This document shows positions 32,796 to 41,707 of a stretch of DNA of 64,000 nucleotides, one piece after another. Source of the DNA: Accumulibacter jenkinsii. Its GTDB lineage: Bacteria > Pseudomonadota > Gammaproteobacteria > Burkholderiales > Rhodocyclaceae. Position numbers and translations under genes: made by a program. Under the pieces are notes generated by a model. That model saw only the letters and a program-made list of their open reading frames with translations. It had not been told where the DNA came from and ran no database searches. Each line of letters starts with the position of its first letter. The stretch's first letter is position 1. The stretch lies in NCBI GenBank assembly GCA_036625225.1, contig JAZKUF010000002.1, positions 744,001 through 808,000 on the forward strand, given 5' to 3'.

Positions 32796-34040
32796 CTATG
32801 CCGGCACCCGGATCTGGCCGTCGGTACTGAACTGGTAGTCGTGGAAGATGTGCTCGGCGCTCAGCAGGCGGTAGCTGCCGTCGCCGAGGCGGGTCGAGGT
32901 ATCCTTGAGCCGGTACGCGTAGTGACCACAGGTCCAGCAATCGAAGTTGCGCATCTGGGTGCACAGACAGGTCTTGTCCCTGACCGAAAGTCGCTTGACG
33001 CCGGGGTTCGCCGCAAGCTCGCGGTTGTACGCGCTGATGTACGAGCAACTGCCGCTGCTGTCGAGAAGGTAGCCGTAGGCCTCGCAGTTGGGCCGGATGC
33101 CGTCGCCGATCGCCGGGCTGTTGCTCAACATGCGCATCGGGTAGCCGGTCGGGGAAATCTGGTTGACCTCGATCTGATCTTCGCTGGCTTCGAAATAACG
33201 CTGCTTGACATCCTCCGGCAGGCCGCACTCCCTGGACACGGTAAACCGTGTCGCCACCTGGACGGCCGCAGCGCCCTGCTCGAGAAAGGCGACGGCGTCG
33301 CTGCCGGTAAAGATACCGCCGGCCGGAATCAGCGGAATAGCGAGCTGCTCGGCTTGCAGAAAGCGATGAATCTCGCTGAAGATGGTCGCCAGATCGTATT
33401 GTGCCCAATCCATGCCGAAGCCGAGATGGCCGCCGGCGAGCGGCCCTTCGACCACGACGTAGTCGGGCAGGCGCTTGCTGCGCGCGGTCTTGCGCAGGAA
33501 CAGCTGCAGCGCGCGCAACGAAGAAACGATGATGCCGAGCTTGGCATCGCGAAAACGCGGATGGTCTTCGATCAGGGCAAAAGAACCCAGATGCAGGCCA
33601 GCCGCCAGCGTGATGCCGTCGATTCCGGCGTCGAGCGCCGCCGCCATGCGCACGCGCAGCGTCTCGCGCGGTGCGTTCATGGTCAGCTTCTCCATGCAGT
33701 TGACGAAGATCAGGCCGTCGCCACGCTTCGCCTCCATGGTCCTGCCGACGTGCATCCCGGTCGCCTCGGCGAGCTGGCCGAGATCGAAGCGCACCATCGA
33801 CTTGTCGGAATTGGCGACATTGAATTTGTACTGCCTGAGCTTGTCCTTGACGAACTTGGCGTTGAAGCGCCGATCGGCGACCGTATTCACCATCGCGTCG
33901 GAGATGTGTCCGATGCCGCCGAGTCGCGCCGCTTCGAGCGCGAGTTCGGCCGTTGAAATATCGACGCCCATGCCACCGATGACAATCGGCACCAGTTCCT
34001 GATTACCCAACCGCAGACGGAAATCATCAACGCTCTTCAT
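32796..34040 (-). CDS. NAD(P)H-dependent flavin oxidoreductase (nitronate monooxygenase family) with Cys-rich tail
   Basis: A 414-residue FMN protein. The TIM barrel shows PIVIGGMGVDIS, VEGPLAGGHLGFGMDW with the His-Gly FMN site, and IPAGGIFTGSDAVAFLEQGAAAVQVATRF. After residue 300 an extra domain follows with many Cys (RECG, RPNCEAYG, SGSCSY) and a cluster KTCLCTQMRNFDCWTCGHY, spacing CxC-x7-CxxC, that could bind an iron-sulfur cluster or zinc. Ordinary nitronate monooxygenases end before this. GGAAGGATG upstream supports ATG 34040. The substrate is unknown. Confidence 0.75.
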   Translation of the reverse strand: MKSVDDFRLRLGNQELVPIVIGGMGVDISTAELALEAARLGGIGHISDAMVNTVADRRFNAKFVKDKLRQYKFNVANSDKSMVRFDLGQLAEATGMHVGRTMEAKRGDGLIFVNCMEKLTMNAPRETLRVRMAAALDAGIDGITLAAGLHLGSFALIEDHPRFRDAKLGIIVSSLRALQLFLRKTARSKRLPDYVVVEGPLAGGHLGFGMDWAQYDLATIFSEIHRFLQAEQLAIPLIPAGGIFTGSDAVAFLEQGAAAVQVATRFTVSRECGLPEDVKQRYFEASEDQIEVNQISPTGYPMRMLSNSPAIGDGIRPNCEAYGYLLDSSGSCSYISAYNRELAANPGVKRLSVRDKTCLCTQMRNFDCWTCGHYAYRLKDTSTRLGDGSYRLLSAEHIFHDYQFSTDGQIRVPA

Positions 34041-34277
34041 CCACATCCTTCCCAACCCGGGCCCGCGCCTTCAGCCAATCCGGCCGGTCATCATAAGAAT
34101 TGCCTCAAGCTCGCCATTATCGCTCATCCCACGCCTGCGTGGCTTGCGCAAGCCAGCGAAATCGCGACCCGCGCAGGGCGAATCTGCCACGCACAGCGCC
34201 ACAACGTCAAGCGGCGAGCGAACGGCCTGCCGGCCGGTGTATGATGAGCCGCTCGCCGATGCCAGATGGAGCATGCC

Positions 34278-34922
34278 ATGTCCGACTGCAGTCCCGCCGA
34301 CCCGCCGATCTCGCCCGCCTGCGAGATCGGCATCCGGCGCAACGGCGTCTTCGATGCAGCCGCCTTCGAGCGCGCGATCGGCGACCTGCTCACCGCCTGC
34401 GGCATTGCCCCGGACTCAACGCACATGGGCCGCACACCGCAGCGCGTGCGCGAACTCTGGCAACGTCGCCTGCTCGGCGGCTACGACCTCGACCCGGCGA
34501 CGGCGCTCGGCGACGGTTTCGCCGATCATCGCAGCGACCTGGTGGTGATCCGCGGCATTGCCGTGCATGGCGTCTGCCCGCACCATCTGGTTCCTTTTCG
34601 CGGCGTCGCGCACGTCGCCTATCTGCCCGGCGGCCGCCTGCACGGCTTTGGCCGCATCGCCCGCCTGGTCGATGCGATCGGCCATTGCTTCACCTATCAG
34701 GAATGGATGACGCGCGACATCGCCGAGGCGCTGATGCGGCACGGAAAAGCGCTCGGCGCAGCCTGCGTCATCGAAGCCGAGCAGCTGTGCCTGTTGCTCG
34801 GAGAAGACCGGCGCGGTGACGAACGGGTGATCACCCAGGCGTTCAGTGGTGAATTCGAGCACTCCGAGCCCTTGCGCAGCGACTTCCGGCGGGCCCTCAG
34901 CGGCGGCCGCCACGGCGGCTGA
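34278..34922 (+). CDS. folE: GTP cyclohydrolase I (divergent)
   Basis: A 214-residue T-fold enzyme. Zinc ligands Cys and His are in VHGVCPHHLVPFRGVAHVAY and the third Cys in EAEQLCLLL; the helix ARLVDAIGHCFTYQEWMTRDIAEAL matches FolE KIARLV-QER-T-QIA. Several usual residues differ (GVCPHH instead of SMCEHH; HGFGRIAR instead of GLSKIAR), so it is a divergent FolE-type protein and may act on GTP for a pterin other than folate. TGGAG before ATG 34278 decides the start over ATG 34266. nnrS begins 2 bases after its stop. Confidence 0.75.
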   Translation: MSDCSPADPPISPACEIGIRRNGVFDAAAFERAIGDLLTACGIAPDSTHMGRTPQRVRELWQRRLLGGYDLDPATALGDGFADHRSDLVVIRGIAVHGVCPHHLVPFRGVAHVAYLPGGRLHGFGRIARLVDAIGHCFTYQEWMTRDIAEALMRHGKALGAACVIEAEQLCLLLGEDRRGDERVITQAFSGEFEHSEPLRSDFRRALSGGRHGG

Positions 34923-34924
34923 AC

Positions 34925-36085
34925 ATGAGCTTTGCGACCCACCCGCTGTGGCTGGTCGGCTTTCGACCCTTCTTTGCCCTCGCCTGTTTGTCCGGACTCA
35001 GCCTGCCGGTGCTCTGGGCGCTGATCTTCTCGGGGCTGCTGACGCCGCCATCGGCCCCTTTCTCCCCCAGCCAGTGGCACGCGCACGAGATGTTCTTCGG
35101 TTTCGGCTGGGCCGTCCTCGGCGGCTTCCTGCTCACCTCGACCAAGAACTGGGTGAAGACGCGCGGCTACCACGGCGCGGTGTTGATTCTCCTCGTCGCC
35201 GCCTGGCTGCTCGAACGCGCCGGCATGTGGTTCGCCGGCGAACTGCCCCCGTTCATCTTCCGCCTTGCCAGCAACCTCTTCATCGCCAGTATCGTCGCCC
35301 TGCTGCTGTGGACGCTGATCCGCTACCGCGAGAATGATTCGTTTCGCGACAACTACTTCTTCCTGATCATCCTGCCGCTCTTCCTGGTCGCCAAGAACCT
35401 GCTGCTGAGCCCCGACCATTTCCAGACCGGCGCCGCGATGACGCTGGCGCTGTTTCGCGTCGCTTTTCTCGTGATGCTCGAAAGAACACTCACCCAGTTC
35501 ATGAAGAACGCCCTGCAGACCGACATCCTGCGCAGGCCCGCACTCGATACGGCGATCAAGCTTCTGGCGCTCCTGCTCGTTTTCGCGAGCCTGCTGCCGG
35601 CGCCGATCGCCCCCTGGATCGAGTTCCCGCTCGCCCTGCTGCTCGGCATCCGCTTCGTTTTCTGGCAGCCGCAATTGGCCTTCCGCCGGATCGAGATCGG
35701 CATCATGTACCTTGGCTATCTGGCGATCGTCGCGCAGTTGCTGCTGCAGTTCGTCGAACAGCTCGCGCAGCCGGCCTGGGTCGGTTCGCTGCCGATGCAT
35801 GTGTTCACTTTCGGCGCCATGGGCCTGATCATTCCCGCCATGCTGATCCGCATCGCCAACGGTCACACCGGCCGCAAGGTCGTTTTCGACCGCCTCGACA
35901 AGAGCGTGCTGTGGATCATGATCGCCGGCTTCGTCATCCGCATCGTCGCCCCGCAGTTCGACCCGGCCGGTTACCTGCACTGGATCGGCCTCGCCGCAGC
36001 GTGCTGGTTCCTCACCTTTGCCATTCTCGCCTGGCGTTACATCCCTTACCTGATGCAGCCCCGGCTGGATGGCAAGGCGCATTGA
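34925..36085 (+). CDS. NnrS family membrane protein
   Basis: A 386-residue protein with about twelve membrane segments. It starts PLWLVGFRPFFALACLSGLSL and carries SPSQWHAHEMFFGFGWAVLGGFLLTSTKNW, the NnrS signature with His residues that bind haem and copper, and MHVFTFGAMGLIIPAMLIRIANGHTGR near residue 300. NnrS relieves nitrosative stress in denitrifiers. It is coupled to the folE-like gene upstream. No NO-responsive promoter site was recognised. Confidence 0.85.
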   Translation: MSFATHPLWLVGFRPFFALACLSGLSLPVLWALIFSGLLTPPSAPFSPSQWHAHEMFFGFGWAVLGGFLLTSTKNWVKTRGYHGAVLILLVAAWLLERAGMWFAGELPPFIFRLASNLFIASIVALLLWTLIRYRENDSFRDNYFFLIILPLFLVAKNLLLSPDHFQTGAAMTLALFRVAFLVMLERTLTQFMKNALQTDILRRPALDTAIKLLALLLVFASLLPAPIAPWIEFPLALLLGIRFVFWQPQLAFRRIEIGIMYLGYLAIVAQLLLQFVEQLAQPAWVGSLPMHVFTFGAMGLIIPAMLIRIANGHTGRKVVFDRLDKSVLWIMIAGFVIRIVAPQFDPAGYLHWIGLAAACWFLTFAILAWRYIPYLMQPRLDGKAH

Positions 36086-36157
36086 GGGGCGGCAGCGACG
36101 CCGTGACGGCACCGGCATCGACCGCGGGCGATGCGACATGGGTCGCCAGAGGACTCG

Positions 36158-36925
36158 TCAGAACTCGAACAGCTGATTGTTGTACAGCATGCGCGGTCGG
36201 AAACGCGCCGCGCAGGCCTCGACTTCGGCCATCGTGAGCTCGATCTGACTCGGCTTCAGATGACTGATATATATCTCGACCGCGGTCATCAGCTGGCTCA
36301 GTTCGTTCGCCAGCATGTTCGGGCACAGATGCTTGGAGAGCTCGGCCAGTCGCTGTTCCCGGTTCGGGAAAGCAGTCTCGATCAGCAGATAGCGCAGGTT
36401 GGCGATGCGGTTGACGACCGGCCAGAAAGCGGTATTGATCGTCGTATCGCCGGTAAACACGAGGCTGCCGGTCCCCGAGTCGAGTTGATAGCCGACGGCC
36501 GGAACCGTGTGCTCGGCAGGCAGGACGGTGATCGTTCGCGCGCCCAGCCGGATCGACTGCCCGACCGCAATCGCCTGATACCGCATCAGCGGCTGCTCCC
36601 GGCTCGGGATGACGCTGAAATCGGGCCAGATCTGCCAGTTGAAGATGTGGCGGCCAATGATCTCCAGGGTGGCCGCAGTGGCATGCACGATGACCGGTTG
36701 CGAGCGCAGGTCACTGACCGAATCGACCAGCAACGGCAGCGAGGCAATGTGGTCGAGATGTGAGTGGGTCAGGAAGACATGATCGATGAGCGCGAGGTCG
36801 GCCAGCGACAGATCGGCGACGCCGGTGCCGGCATCGATCAGGATGTCATGATCGACGAGGATCGATGTCGTCCGCAGATGGGGGCCGCCAATGCCGCCGC
36901 TGCAGCCCAGAATCCTGACCTTCAT
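36158..36925 (-). CDS. MBL-fold hydrolase, class II cyclic-nucleotide phosphodiesterase-like
   Basis: A 255-residue metallo-hydrolase with LTHSHLDHIASLPLLVDS near residue 55, close to the class-II cAMP phosphodiesterase signature, later AEHTVPAVGYQLD, VFTGDTTINTAFW and SHLKPSQIE. It may hydrolyse cAMP or another cyclic nucleotide. ATG 36925 begins KVRILGCSGGIGGPHLRTTS; the upstream open frame to 37000 is not used. Next to FHA and PP2C genes, it suggests a signalling group. Confidence 0.75.
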   Translation of the reverse strand: MKVRILGCSGGIGGPHLRTTSILVDHDILIDAGTGVADLSLADLALIDHVFLTHSHLDHIASLPLLVDSVSDLRSQPVIVHATAATLEIIGRHIFNWQIWPDFSVIPSREQPLMRYQAIAVGQSIRLGARTITVLPAEHTVPAVGYQLDSGTGSLVFTGDTTINTAFWPVVNRIANLRYLLIETAFPNREQRLAELSKHLCPNMLANELSQLMTAVEIYISHLKPSQIELTMAEVEACAARFRPRMLYNNQLFEF

Positions 36926-37016
36926 GGCGCCGACCCCGGCGTCCTCTGCCCGGCGCAGCTGGTCGCCGACACCCGAGTCCGACTGTCGGCCCGCCCGCAC
37001 GGGAGAAATGCGTCCA

Positions 37017-37655
37017 TCACGTCCGAAGGAAGAATTCCATCTTCACCCCGGCAATCTCGATCACGTCATGATCCTCCAGACGCCGCGCCTGAGTGTCCAT
37101 GGAGACGCCGTTCAACAACGGGAAATCGAGTCCTTCGACATGCGTCAGAAAGTAACCCTGCTGCCGCCGGGCGATGACGGCCACCTGGCCGGGTCTGCCG
37201 AGCGTGGTCAGTGTCTTGGTCAGTTGCAGCTGGTGGCCGGCATTGGAGCCGTTGAGCAGGCGAATCGCTGCGCTGGGCGGGGTGGCCTCCGCCGTGCCGC
37301 CCCCCGGCGGGATGACGGGGCGCAAGGGTGGTATTTTTTCGTACTCCGAAATGGTGCCGACAGCGGTAGCTTCGACAATGTACTTCATCCGGTACTTGCC
37401 CAGTTCGATGACATCGCCGTTCTTCAGGAAATGCTTCTTGACCGGCTGACCGTTGACCAGCGTGCCGTTGGTACTGTTGAGGTCCTCCAGAAACGAATCG
37501 TTGAGGATGGTCACCACGGCCGCATGTTCGCCACTGATCGCCATATTGTCGATCTGGATGTCGTTCTGTGCCTTGCGACCGATGCTCATGCGCTCCTTGC
37601 GCAGCTGGATTTCCTTGAGAACCAGCCCATCCATGCTCAGTATCAGCTTTGCCAT
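37017..37655 (-). CDS. FHA-domain protein
   Basis: A 212-residue protein with an N-terminal FHA domain: SIGRKAQNDIQIDNMAISGEHA and LEDLNSTNGTLVNGQPV contain the phosphothreonine-binding Arg, Ser-x-x-His and Asn residues. After a proline-rich linker (PPLRPVIPPGGG) comes a second FHA-like fold (LTTLGRPGQVAVIARRQQGYFL, VSMDTQARRLEDHDVIEIAG) that lacks the clear SGxH motif. It reads out Ser/Thr phosphorylation and sits 14 bases downstream of the PP2C phosphatase gene, so the two probably act on the same kinase targets. No kinase gene is in the window. Confidence 0.85.
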   Translation of the reverse strand: MAKLILSMDGLVLKEIQLRKERMSIGRKAQNDIQIDNMAISGEHAAVVTILNDSFLEDLNSTNGTLVNGQPVKKHFLKNGDVIELGKYRMKYIVEATAVGTISEYEKIPPLRPVIPPGGGTAEATPPSAAIRLLNGSNAGHQLQLTKTLTTLGRPGQVAVIARRQQGYFLTHVEGLDFPLLNGVSMDTQARRLEDHDVIEIAGVKMEFFLRT

Positions 37656-37669
37656 CGCCCCACTTATCC

Positions 37670-38503
37670 TCAATTAAGCCATGACCAGAGCCTGGCCCAG
37701 CCGGTACGGGCGACCGGAAACTCATGCAGGACCTTGACCACGACCACCGAGACGTTGTCCTCACCGCCGTTGTCGTTGGCCATCCGGATCAGTTCCGTCA
37801 CCAGCAGTTCGAGGTTGGCGCCGAACATCTCGAGGGTGTGCTGAATCTCCGCTTCGTCGAGCATGTCGTAAAGACCATCGGAACAGAGCAGATAGAGGTC
37901 ACCCGGACGCACCGGGTGCACATGAAGCTCCGCCTCAACGTCATCATTGACACCCATGGCCCGCGTCACGAGATTTCTGTTCTGGGCGTGGCGGGCATCC
38001 TCCGGCGTCACCAGACCCTGGTCGATCTGCTCCTGCAACAGCGAGTGATCACGCGTGATGGCCGTCAATTTCTCGCCCCGCAGACGATACAGCCGTGAGT
38101 CGCCGACATGCGCGACGATCGCCTTGTCATCGCAGAAAACGGCCGCGAGGAGCGTCGTCCCCATGCCGCGAAACTGCTCGTTGCTCTCCGCCGCGTCGAA
38201 GATCGCCGAGTTCACTCGCGCAATCTGCTCGCTCAGGCAACGCTTGGCAAACGGGTCGCCCGCCAGGCTGTCCGGCGTGTGCGGCGCGGTCACCGCAAAA
38301 GCCGTTTGCAGACCGTTCGCCAGCAAGGTGGTCGCCATCTGGCTCGCCACTTCGCCGGCCTGGTAGCCACCCATGCCGTCGGCCAGGATCGCGAGGCCAT
38401 GGCGAGCGTTGGCGAACACCGAGTCCTCGTTATGTTCGCGTACCCGTCCGGTGTCCGTCCGCATGGCGATTTCCAGCGCGCCCAAGAGAAGGTCAGTCAC
38501 CAT
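37670..38503 (-). CDS. PP2C-type Ser/Thr protein phosphatase
   Basis: A 277-residue phosphatase with the PPM motifs: RTDTGRVREHNEDSVFA, LAILADGMGGYQAGEVAS (metal-binding Asp), VAHVGDSRLYRLR, TRDHSLLQEQ, YLLCSDGLYDML and NGGEDNVSVVVV. It removes phosphate from Ser/Thr with two Mn/Mg ions. I use ATG 38503 (MVTDLLLG); it overlaps the end of the cyclodeaminase-like gene by 11 bases. Confidence 0.9.
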   Translation of the reverse strand: MVTDLLLGALEIAMRTDTGRVREHNEDSVFANARHGLAILADGMGGYQAGEVASQMATTLLANGLQTAFAVTAPHTPDSLAGDPFAKRCLSEQIARVNSAIFDAAESNEQFRGMGTTLLAAVFCDDKAIVAHVGDSRLYRLRGEKLTAITRDHSLLQEQIDQGLVTPEDARHAQNRNLVTRAMGVNDDVEAELHVHPVRPGDLYLLCSDGLYDMLDEAEIQHTLEMFGANLELLVTELIRMANDNGGEDNVSVVVVKVLHEFPVARTGWARLWSWLN

Positions 38504-39452
38504 AGGGCAATTCGACCCCCAGCCCGCGCTCACGTGCCAGCGACTCCAGGCGGATGGCCAGCGCCAGATCCTGAACCGCCAGTCCCTGCGACTCGAACAG
38601 CGTGATCTCGCTCGCCGTCGAGCGCCCTGGCTGCCGAGCGCAGATCACATCGCCGAGTTCGACCAGTTGACGCGCATGCAGACGCCCTTTTTCCAGCAAC
38701 GGCAGGAGATCGCCGGATTCTTGCAGCGCCGTGTCGACGCTGTCGACGACGATCGGCGAGCAACGCTTGAGGACATCCTCGCCCAGTTCACGGCGAATCA
38801 GCGAATTCGATCCGGCGGCATTGATGTGGGTGCCCGGCGACAGCCAGTCGGCGTCGAACAGCGGCGTCGCCGAAGTCGTGACCGTGCTGACGATGTCGCT
38901 GCCCCGCACCACCTCCTCCGGCGAAGCCGCCGGGATCACCTCGAGCGCCAGACGCTCGGACATCTTCGTGCAAAAAGCGGCCAGGCGATCAGCATCGCGC
39001 GCATAGACCTTGACGCGCAGCAGCGCCGCCACCGCGGCGATCGCTTCGAGATGTCCCTCGGCCTGCCAGCCGGCACCGAAAACGCCTGCCACGCGCGCAT
39101 CCGGTCTCGCCAGCCAGCGCGTCGCGATGCCGGATGCCGCACCGGTACGCATCATGCCCAGGCGGTTGGCCTCGATCACCGCCAGCAGGCGGCCGGTCGA
39201 CGCGCGATAGAGGTGCACCAGAAAACGCACCCCCGACCGGTTGCTGGTGTAGGCCTTGTAACCGATGACATCGAACTGCGGCAATGCCCCCTGCAGAACA
39301 TGCAGCGTCGTTTGCGGCAGGCGGGTGCGCTGGCGGGGAAGGTCACAGGCCAGGCGCGACGAGAGTGCTCGATGGGCGGCCTCGACCGCGGCCAGCGCAA
39401 TCGGCATGCTCAGCAATTGCTCAACGTCATTTTCACTCAGAAACAGTGGCAT
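38493..39452 (-). CDS. Ornithine cyclodeaminase / mu-crystallin family protein
   Basis: A 319-residue protein with SENDVEQLLSMPIALAAVE at the start, the substrate region YKAYTSNRSGVRFLVHLY, NADH-binding AGVFGAGWQAEGHLEAIAA and INAAGSNSLIRRELGED. Family members are ornithine cyclodeaminases, alanine dehydrogenases or ketimine reductases, so the substrate is open. GAGGA before ATG 39452 fixes the start. It overlaps the PP2C gene downstream. Confidence 0.82.
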   Translation of the reverse strand: MPLFLSENDVEQLLSMPIALAAVEAAHRALSSRLACDLPRQRTRLPQTTLHVLQGALPQFDVIGYKAYTSNRSGVRFLVHLYRASTGRLLAVIEANRLGMMRTGAASGIATRWLARPDARVAGVFGAGWQAEGHLEAIAAVAALLRVKVYARDADRLAAFCTKMSERLALEVIPAASPEEVVRGSDIVSTVTTSATPLFDADWLSPGTHINAAGSNSLIRRELGEDVLKRCSPIVVDSVDTALQESGDLLPLLEKGRLHARQLVELGDVICARQPGRSTASEITLFESQGLAVQDLALAIRLESLARERGLGVELPYGD

Positions 39453-39587
39453 CGTGTCCTCGAATCTGGCAGCAAACGAAAGGCACGGACTCTTGAGCCG
39501 CCGTCCGGCAACAGCCCGCATATCAATTCCCGGATCGATTCTACCGGCAAATGGCGCAGTTAAAAGAGCACACCTTCACGGACCCAC

Positions 39588-39611
39588 AAAAAAGGCAGAC
39601 CGCAGTCTGCC
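39588..39611 (-). terminator. Rho-independent terminator after sucD
   Basis: Minus strand GGCAGAC-TGCG-GTCTGCC followed by six T, about 33 bases past the sucD stop. Confidence 0.85.
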
Positions 39612-39643
39612 TTTCTCACGTGACGAAAGTTCTCAAACCGCTC

Positions 39644-40537
39644 CTAGATCAGCGCCTTGATCAGCTTGCCCATCTCCGACGGGTCACGCGTCACCGTGAA
39701 ACCACACTCTTCCATGATCGCCAGCTTGGCGTCGGCGGTATCGGCGCCGCCGGAGATCAGCGCACCGGCGTGACCCATGCGCTTGCCGGCCGGCGCGGTG
39801 ACGCCGGCGATGAAGCCGACGATCGGCTTCTTCATGTTGGCCTTGCACCACACGGCAGCGTCGGCTTCGTCCGGACCGCCAATCTCGCCGATCATGATCA
39901 CGGCGTCGGTCTCGGGATCGTCGTTGAACAGACGCATGATGTCGATGTGCTTGAGGCCGTTGATCGGGTCACCGCCGGTGCCGACTGCCGACGACTGGCC
40001 GAGACCGATTTCGGTCAACTGACCGACGGCTTCGTAGGTCAGCGTGCCTGAACGCGAGACCACCCCGATGCGGCCCTTGCGGTGAATGTGACCGGGCATG
40101 ATGCCGATCTTGACTTCGTCCGGCGTGATCAGGCCCGGGCAGTTCGGACCCAGCAGCAGGGTCTTCTTGCCGCCCGCGGCTTCCTTGCGCAGCATCTTGT
40201 TGCGCACCATCAGCATGTCGCGAACCGGAATCCCTTCGGTAATGCAGACGACCAGGTCAAGGTCGGCTTCGACCGCTTCCCAGATCGCTGCCGCGGCACC
40301 GGGTGGGGGTACGTAGATCACCGAGACGGTGGCGCCGGTCTCGGCAGCGGCAGCCTTCACCGAGCCATAGATCGGAATGCCGAAAATGCTCTCGCCGGCT
40401 TTCTTGGGATTGACCCCGGCGACGAAGCAGTTCTTGCCGTTGGCGTATTCCTGGCATTTCTCGGTATGGAACTGTCCGGTCTTGCCGGTGATGCCCTGGG
40501 TGATGATCTTGGTGTCTTTGTTGATCAGAATCGACAT
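39644..40537 (-). CDS. sucD: Succinyl-CoA ligase alpha subunit
   Basis: A 297-residue subunit. CoA-binding GITGKTGQFHTEKC near residue 16, VIYVPPPGAAAAI, LLLGPNCPGLI and the phosphohistidine loop GHAGALISGGADTA near residue 245. With SucC it converts succinyl-CoA to succinate with formation of ATP or GTP. It follows sucC by 9 bases. Confidence 0.97.
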   Translation of the reverse strand: MSILINKDTKIITQGITGKTGQFHTEKCQEYANGKNCFVAGVNPKKAGESIFGIPIYGSVKAAAAETGATVSVIYVPPPGAAAAIWEAVEADLDLVVCITEGIPVRDMLMVRNKMLRKEAAGGKKTLLLGPNCPGLITPDEVKIGIMPGHIHRKGRIGVVSRSGTLTYEAVGQLTEIGLGQSSAVGTGGDPINGLKHIDIMRLFNDDPETDAVIMIGEIGGPDEADAAVWCKANMKKPIVGFIAGVTAPAGKRMGHAGALISGGADTADAKLAIMEECGFTVTRDPSEMGKLIKALI

Positions 40538-40546
40538 GGTGGCTCC

Positions 40547-41707
40547 TTAACTGACCGCAGCAACGATCTTGGTGGCGGCTTCGGCCATTGAATCGGCAGT
40601 GATGATCGGCAAGCCCGAATCACTGAGGATTTTCTTGCCGATATCTTCGTTGGTCCCCTTCATGCGGACGACCAGCGGCACGGAGAGATGGGTTACCCGA
40701 GCAGCGGCGACGACCCCGGTGGCGATGGTGTCGCAGCGCATGATACCGCCGAAGATATTGACCAGAATTCCCTTGACCTTGGGGTTTCTGAGCATGATCT
40801 GGAAGGCTTCGGTCACTTTCTCGGTCGTCGCACCGCCGCCGACGTCGAGGAAGTTGGCCGGCTCGGCGCCGAACAGCTTGATCGTGTCCATCGTGGCCAT
40901 CGCGAGACCGGCGCCGTTCACCAGGCAGCCGATGTTGCCGTCGAGCGAAATGTACGAGAGATCGAACTTCGACGCTTCGAGTTCATCGGGGTCTTCTTCG
41001 TCGAGGTCGCGATAAGCGACGATTTCGGGTTGCCGATAGAGTGCGTTGGAATCAAAGTTGAACTTGGCGTCGATGGCCTTGATGTTGCCGTCGCCTTCGA
41101 GGATCAGCGGGTTGATTTCGGCCAGCGAGGCGTCGGTTTCCATGTAGCAGGTGTAGAGGCCCTTGAGCGCGGCGACCGCGCGCTCGACCGATGCCGCCGG
41201 AACGCCGATGCCGGTCGCCAGCGAAGCCGCCTGCTCGTCGGTCAGCCCGACGATCGGATCGATGAACACCTTGAGGATTTTCTCGGGAGTCTTGTGAGCC
41301 ACCTCCTCGATATCCATCCCGCCTTCGGAGGAAGCCATCATGGCGACCTTCTGGGTCGTCCGGTCGGTCAGCGCAGCCACGTAGTACTCCTTGCGGATGT
41401 CTGCCCCCTCCTCGATCAGCAGGCGACGCACCGGCTGGCCGAGCGGGCCGGTCTGGTGAGTGACCAGTTGCATGCCGAGGATCTGGCCGGCGTACTGGCG
41501 AACCTCGTCCAGCGACTTGGCCACCTTGACGCCCCCGCCCTTGCCACGACCACCGGCGTGAATCTGGGCCTTCACCACCCAGACCTTGCCCCCCAGGGAT
41601 TCGGCTGCCGCGACCGCCTCATCGACGGACTGGCAGAACACCCCGCGCGGAACCACAACGCCGAATTTCTTCAGGAGTTCCTTGCCCTGATATTCGTGAA
41701 TTTTCAT
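40547..41707 (-). CDS. sucC: Succinyl-CoA ligase beta subunit
   Basis: A 386-residue subunit with an ATP-grasp fold: MKIHEYQGKELLKKFGVVVPRG, VVKAQIHAGGRGKGGGVKV for nucleotide binding, AEINPLILEGDGNIKAIDAK with Mg ligands and VNIFGGIMRCDTIATGVV near residue 320. First gene of sucCD, which lies apart from sucAB-lpdA in this genome. Confidence 0.97.
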   Translation of the reverse strand: MKIHEYQGKELLKKFGVVVPRGVFCQSVDEAVAAAESLGGKVWVVKAQIHAGGRGKGGGVKVAKSLDEVRQYAGQILGMQLVTHQTGPLGQPVRRLLIEEGADIRKEYYVAALTDRTTQKVAMMASSEGGMDIEEVAHKTPEKILKVFIDPIVGLTDEQAASLATGIGVPAASVERAVAALKGLYTCYMETDASLAEINPLILEGDGNIKAIDAKFNFDSNALYRQPEIVAYRDLDEEDPDELEASKFDLSYISLDGNIGCLVNGAGLAMATMDTIKLFGAEPANFLDVGGGATTEKVTEAFQIMLRNPKVKGILVNIFGGIMRCDTIATGVVAAARVTHLSVPLVVRMKGTNEDIGKKILSDSGLPIITADSMAEAATKIVAAVS

